A stretch of 64,000 bases of DNA from Palsa-504 sp963705835 (GTDB lineage Bacteria; Actinomycetota; Actinomycetes; Streptosporangiales; Streptosporangiaceae). Location of the stretch: assembly GCA_963705835.1 (NCBI GenBank), contig CAVPLC010000094.1, positions 14,752-78,751 on the forward strand. The letters run 5' to 3'. Every line of letters starts with the position of its first letter. The stretch's first letter is position 1. This document shows, piece by piece, positions 60,389 to 64,000 of this stretch. Below the pieces are notes generated by a model. It ran no database searches. It saw only the letters and a list, made by a program, of their open reading frames with translations, and was not told where the DNA came from. A program made the position numbers and the translations under genes.

Positions 60389-61759
60389 ATGGGGCAGGTC
60401 TGGGAGGCTGCGCGGGTCCAGTTGCCTACCATCTTCGGCGAGTTTGATACCAGGGCCTTCAAGTGCGAGGCAGGTTACATCTATCTAGCGCTGATCAAGG
60501 GCGATCTCGGCGATGGCCGGTCGGTGCTGACCCGGGTGCATTCAGAATGCCTGACCGGCGATGCGCTGGGGTCGCTGCGCTGCGACTGCGGTGCCCAACT
60601 CGACCTGGGGATGCGTGCCGTAGCCGTCGAGGGCCGCGGAGTCGTTATCTACGCGACTGGTCACGAGGGACGCGGCATCGGCCTCATCGATAAGCTCCGC
60701 GCGTATATGGAGCAAGAAGCCGGAGCCGACACAGTGGATGCGAACCTGCGGCTCGGGCTGCCCCCGGACAGTAGGCGTTACGACGACGCCGCGGCGGTGT
60801 TGAAAGCAATCGGTGTCCGTTCGGTCCGCCTGTCCACCAACGACCCACACAAGGTCGAGGGGCTGCAGGCCGCGGGCATCACGGTGGAGCAGGTCATTCC
60901 GGTACCAGCCGCTCCCCATCTGCGCAACCAGCGTTACCTACGCACCAAGCAAGACCGGTTCGGCCACGTGAACCTCATCGGCGATCCGCTGCCGGCCGTA
61001 CTCGCCGCGCAGTCGGTCGACGTCACCGCCCTGCTGGGCAGCGCCCAACCCCGCGACGGGTACCCGTTTGTGGTACTGAAATACACCCAGTCGCTTAACG
61101 GGCGGATCGTCGCCGCGACCGATAGCTCCGGCGAACATGGCGGTCAGGCCGAAACGCGGATCTCACACGCGCTGCGCGCTGCGTGCGATGCCGTGCTCGT
61201 GGGAGCGGGCACCGTCCTGTCAGACGATCCCCAGCTCACGGTCCGAGCCGTTCCGGGCCGATCCCCTGCCCGCATAATCCTCGACACCCACCTGCGCTGC
61301 CCGGTCACGGCCGCCGTGTTCAACCCCGGTGCGCCCACCTACGTGCTGACCAGCCCGCACCCCGACCGCCTGCGCAAAAGGCTCGCACTGACCGCACGCC
61401 AGGTCGCAGTACGTGACATACCGCCGGGGCCCGGAGGCCTGGATGTCCGCGCAGTGCTGCGACAGCTGAGCAGTGAGGGCATCCGTTCGGTCATCATCGA
61501 GGGCGGGGCATCGGTGATCGCCTCCGTTCTGACCGCCGGAGTGGCCCACCGTGTCATCGCCACGATCTCACCACGGATCCTTGGCCACGGCCCCCATATC
61601 CTCGGGGACCTACGCCAAGAACGGGTGGTCGGCGCCGTTCCGCTTGACGGCCACTCGGTCCACCTCGTCGGCGGCACCATCATCGTCGCTGCCGACATCG
61701 TCCGTCCCTCAGGGCCTTCACCGGACGGCCGGGCCCCGGTTAGCGCCAGCGCAGGGTGA
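60389..61759 (+). CDS. GTP cyclohydrolase II / RibD-type reductase fusion
   Basis: 456-aa bifunctional enzyme. Residues 1 to about 200 are GTP cyclohydrolase II: zinc ligands C54, C65 and C67 (HSECLTGDALGSLRCDCGAQ), YATGHEGRGIGLIDKL with the active-site region, RLSTNDPHKVEGL and RYLRTKQDRFGH. Residues about 225-440 are a RibD C-terminal (DHFR-like) reductase: FVVLKYTQSLNGRI, CDAVLVGAGTVLSDDPQLTV and SVIIEGGASVIASVL. The deaminase domain of RibD is absent. It should turn GTP into the reduced, ribitylated diaminopyrimidine 5'-phosphate. Divergent from the four-gene operon and unlikely to be the housekeeping riboflavin gene. Confidence 0.9.
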   Translation: MGQVWEAARVQLPTIFGEFDTRAFKCEAGYIYLALIKGDLGDGRSVLTRVHSECLTGDALGSLRCDCGAQLDLGMRAVAVEGRGVVIYATGHEGRGIGLIDKLRAYMEQEAGADTVDANLRLGLPPDSRRYDDAAAVLKAIGVRSVRLSTNDPHKVEGLQAAGITVEQVIPVPAAPHLRNQRYLRTKQDRFGHVNLIGDPLPAVLAAQSVDVTALLGSAQPRDGYPFVVLKYTQSLNGRIVAATDSSGEHGGQAETRISHALRAACDAVLVGAGTVLSDDPQLTVRAVPGRSPARIILDTHLRCPVTAAVFNPGAPTYVLTSPHPDRLRKRLALTARQVAVRDIPPGPGGLDVRAVLRQLSSEGIRSVIIEGGASVIASVLTAGVAHRVIATISPRILGHGPHILGDLRQERVVGAVPLDGHSVHLVGGTIIVAADIVRPSGPSPDGRAPVSASAG

Positions 61760-61854
61760 GATAATCTCTCAACGTCCGCGCGGCGCGAGCGGGGTGGCTT
61801 GCTATGGTTTGCGCCCCGCACAGGTAGCTCACTGCGAGGCGGCGGGCCGCCACC

Positions 61855-62163
61855 TCACTGGTCGGCGTTAGATGCGATGCTGTCGGTCAGGGGGATCACG
61901 TCGGTCACCTGCTCCATCGTCTCGTCTGCCATTTCGTCCCATTTCTTGTACGGATCGTGCTTGGCATGATCCTCAAAGGCCGCCCGGTCCTTGTAGGCCT
62001 CGTAGAGATACACCACCCCGGGTTCCCGCTCGGTCTCCCATACGTCGAATCTCCGCGTACCGGGCTCACTGGCCTTGGCCACCTCGGCGTCCCAGCGTAG
62101 GTACTCCAGCAACTCCGTTCGCTTCCCGGGCTTGACCGTGATCCTCGTAAGCATTCCGTACAT
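61855..62163 (-). CDS. antibiotic-biosynthesis-monooxygenase (ABM) domain protein
   Basis: 102-aa dimeric alpha-beta barrel protein. LTRITVKPGKRTELLEYLRW, then FDVWETEREPGVVYLYEAYK and FEDHAKHDPYKKW match ABM/YgiN-type quinol or heme-related monooxygenases. ATG 62163 follows GGAGGTG. It lies next to the pterin/pyrimidine locus but converges on it, so a joint role is only possible, not shown. Confidence 0.88.
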   Translation of the reverse strand: MYGMLTRITVKPGKRTELLEYLRWDAEVAKASEPGTRRFDVWETEREPGVVYLYEAYKDRAAFEDHAKHDPYKKWDEMADETMEQVTDVIPLTDSIASNADQ

Positions 62164-62417
62164 AAGGCACCTCCAGGCTCCACCGGGCGCGACCCCGTTC
62201 CAGCTCGCGACGCCGCGTCGGTGACCGAGACCGTCAGCTCGCCGCTCGTCCGGTGCCACAGCAGCGTGACCTCGATACCGGCCCCCCGCCGGTAGGCAAG
62301 CTCCGCCGTGTCCTGGTCCATCATGTCCGGTTCCGGGGGGACCTCGTGCCCGGGCCCGGCGACCTCCGGCCGGAGGTGGCGGCCGGCCGTCCCGATTCCG
62401 GGGAATCCGATCCGCAT
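62164..62417 (-). pseudogene. chimeric remnant: dehydrogenase N-terminus plus another fragment
   Basis: ATG 62417 has a good GGAAGGGAG site and opens MRIGFPGIGTAGRHLRPEVA, like the NADP-binding start of 6-phosphogluconate-dehydrogenase relatives. After about 25 codons this gives way to YRRGAGIEVTLLWHRTSGEL, which resembles a different small actinobacterial protein. The frame then runs on into antisense of the ABM gene without a proper end. I call it decayed. Confidence 0.45.
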
Positions 62418-62910
62418 CGCATGCTCCCTTCCGTTGCTTGATGCCAGCCTCGCGCCCGGGAGGGTGAGCAGGCATCCAACGGTTGAGGTGATTTCGCGGA
62501 TCGCCCTGGATGCAGCCGCGCCCCTGGACCTAACCGGCGGAGCTATCTCGCCGGCTGTCATGACGGCGGGCGTCGTTGTCCTGGCTCACTGCGACCTCAC
62601 GTCGCGCAGCAGGTAACCCACGACGTGAACGCGCCCGAGCCGGACGGGGAGAGAGTCGGCGAGCGGAATACGAGCCCCGGAACGCAAGCCGACCCGGGCC
62701 GGGCGCGGCAGGGCGGCCAGCCCAAGCCGTCGGCGGCGAATCATTCCATCCGGTTGACGCTCTTTCACCCTGTCGTGTCCGAGGCTGACAGGTGAAACGG
62801 AAGCGAGCCTGCCAGGCCCAGGGCCAGCTAGCACGCCGCCCCGCCGGGCAGGCCCGCCCAGCATGCCGGGGGTGACCATCATCACCCGCCGGCGGAAAGG
62901 ACACCCTACC
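62418..62910. other. 493-bp gap, no gene supported
   Basis: Several frames are open by virtue of high G+C but none has a ribosome-binding site and a recognisable product. Presumably it carries the promoters for the remnant (minus) and the SPW protein (plus). Confidence 0.45.
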
Positions 62911-63369
62911 ATGGCTACTCCGCTTGCCCGCCGCCCGGAACCGGGCGACGGCTCCCCTCAGGCCGCGGTGAGCATCGCGTCCGTGACCGAGTACCTGCTG
63001 CCGGCCACCATGCGCGGCCTCGCCGCCCAGGCAATGGCGGCGCTCGGCGTGCTGACCGGGCTGTGGATCGCCCTGTCCCCGTCGTTCCTCACGCTGCAGC
63101 ACGGCGGCGGCAACGCCGCGGTCGCCAACCTGATCGCCGGGCTGGCCGTGGCCGCGGTGGCCGCCGCCTCGCTGGTCGGCCCGCGCGGCTACGCCGGGCT
63201 GCAGTTCGCCAGCGCGCTGCTGGGCGTATGGGTGATCATCTCCCCGTTCATCCTGGACGCGAAGTTCTCCATCGCTGCCCCGATGTACTGGTCCAACATT
63301 CTGTCCGGCGGATACCTCATGGTGCTGGCGCTGGCGGGCCTAGCCACCGTGCGCCGGGCCGCCCGCTAA
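62911..63369 (+). CDS. SPW-repeat membrane protein
   Basis: 152-aa protein with four TM helices in two repeats: LGVLTGLWIALSPSFLTL and LLGVWVIISPFILD are the SPW-like motifs (third residue changed in both), and PMYWSNILSGGYLMVLALAG matches the family end. Function unknown. ATG 62911 follows AAAGGA. Confidence 0.85.
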   Translation: MATPLARRPEPGDGSPQAAVSIASVTEYLLPATMRGLAAQAMAALGVLTGLWIALSPSFLTLQHGGGNAAVANLIAGLAVAAVAAASLVGPRGYAGLQFASALLGVWVIISPFILDAKFSIAAPMYWSNILSGGYLMVLALAGLATVRRAAR

Positions 63370-63539
63370 CGCCGGCGCTAACCGCACCCGTGCGGGCCGT
63401 GGACCCGCCCCCAGGGCCCGCACCCTGATCCCCGCCGGGCCAGCTCCGCGCTGGACCCCGGCCAAGAGGCGGCCTGCGCAGGCGGGACGCGATACGCGGG
63501 GGCGGCGTCCCGCCGCAGGCCGCAGGTCAGGAGCCTACG

Positions 63540-63947
63540 ATGACCCTTTGCTATCGTGAGCAACGCCAGCTCCGCGGCATCCAAGCCGGCCTGTTCCGGT
63601 CGGATTCCCACCTCGCCGCGATGCTGGAGACGTTCGGCAGGCTGCACCGCGGCCAGGACATGCCAGCATCAGAGCGGGTGCCCTCGGGGCACGGCCGGGA
63701 CCGGCGAGCCGTCACCCGGATCGCGGTGGCATCCGCCGCCGCCGCCCTCGCTCTCAGCATCCTGTTCAGCGCGGCGCTCACCACGCCAGCCCGGTACGGC
63801 GCGCCCGCATCCGGCCACCGGCCGCCCAGCCCGAGCGCACCCGGCCCAGCCGGGAAGCCCACGGCCAGCAGGACCTTGCCGGACAGGATCGCCAGCCCCC
63901 CATTGGCGGCCCAGGAGGTTGACAGGTGCGAGCGATGCCGGTCATAG
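63540..63947 (+). CDS. DUF3040-like membrane protein
   Basis: 135-aa protein. The opening MTLCYREQRQLRGIQAGLFR with SDSHLAAMLETFGRL is the DUF3040 signature. One TM helix follows (IAVASAAAALALSILFSAAL), then an extracytoplasmic Pro/Ser-rich tail. ATG 63540 follows AGGAG by seven bases. Function unknown. Confidence 0.8.
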   Translation: MTLCYREQRQLRGIQAGLFRSDSHLAAMLETFGRLHRGQDMPASERVPSGHGRDRRAVTRIAVASAAAALALSILFSAALTTPARYGAPASGHRPPSPSAPGPAGKPTASRTLPDRIASPPLAAQEVDRCERCRS

Positions 63948-64000
63948 TCCGCCCGGCGGGATCGGCGCGAGGCTCGGAGCCGAGCGCGCCCGGGCCCCGC

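Overview
The window is high-GC actinobacterial DNA. The evidence is a near-complete pknB-pknA-pbpA-rodA-pstP-fhaB-fhaA cell-wall/division locus with crgA, a class E sortase, a Bpa-type proteasome activator (DUF2587), a SigE-family ECF sigma factor, an MptB/PimE-like GT-C pair, DUF5324 and DUF3040 proteins, and frequent GTG starts. In related genomes this kinase/penicillin-binding-protein locus lies near oriC, which fits the cluster of DnaA-box-like sites at 15046-15149. I would place it in the broad Streptomyces/Streptosporangiales part of the Actinomycetia and cannot go further from sequence alone.

Layout. 207-6632: treX-treY-treZ, overlapping genes that turn glycogen or maltodextrin into trehalose. 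6652-7837: an eroded FAD-monooxygenase/TetR divergent pair whose two N-termini and shared promoter have been deleted. 7864-15026: a lipoprotein, a D-threonine-aldolase-like PLP enzyme, an aldonolactone oxidase and a large HerA/FtsK-type ATPase. 15027-28137: DnaA boxes, a 26-bp palindrome, cyclophilin, rhomboid protease, crgA, sortase E, then the division kinase operon on the minus strand and tRNA-Leu(CAG). 28359-45698: stress, signalling and envelope genes (UspA, FAD oxidase, PAS/GAF histidine kinase, lone Wzt-like ABC ATPase, anti-sigma and anti-anti-sigma proteins, glycosyltransferases), pheA, bpa, a MinD/ParA-like protein, tRNA-Ser(UGA), a probably acquired methyltransferase, a CtaG-like protein and an AAA ATPase. 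45727-50377: a MauE-like membrane protein with a cysteine-rich partner, the sigma factor, an acyl-CoA ligase and tRNA-Ser(GCU).

50422-63947 looks accessory. It has a heptanucleotide repeat array in front of a GMC oxidoreductase, an adjoining VioB-family ferritin-like protein, small membrane proteins, and the most interesting locus of the window. In that locus a GTP-cyclohydrolase-II/pyrimidine-reductase fusion (60389-61759) is divergent from a tightly overlapping four-gene operon (60315 down to 57342). The operon encodes a BchC-like dehydrogenase, a PTPS-III-like pterin enzyme, a GT4 glycosyltransferase and a histidine phosphatase. I read this as a candidate pathway from GTP to a modified, possibly glycosylated, pyrimidine or pterin; the product is unknown.

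Two cautions. First, several otherwise conserved genes (rhomboid, pknB, the MauE-like gene, the membrane protein at 54593) carry single-base frameshifts, so consensus errors are plausible. Second, a dispersed G/C-run hairpin element occurs at five places between or at the ends of genes, and one copy appears to have extended a coding region (30413-30498).
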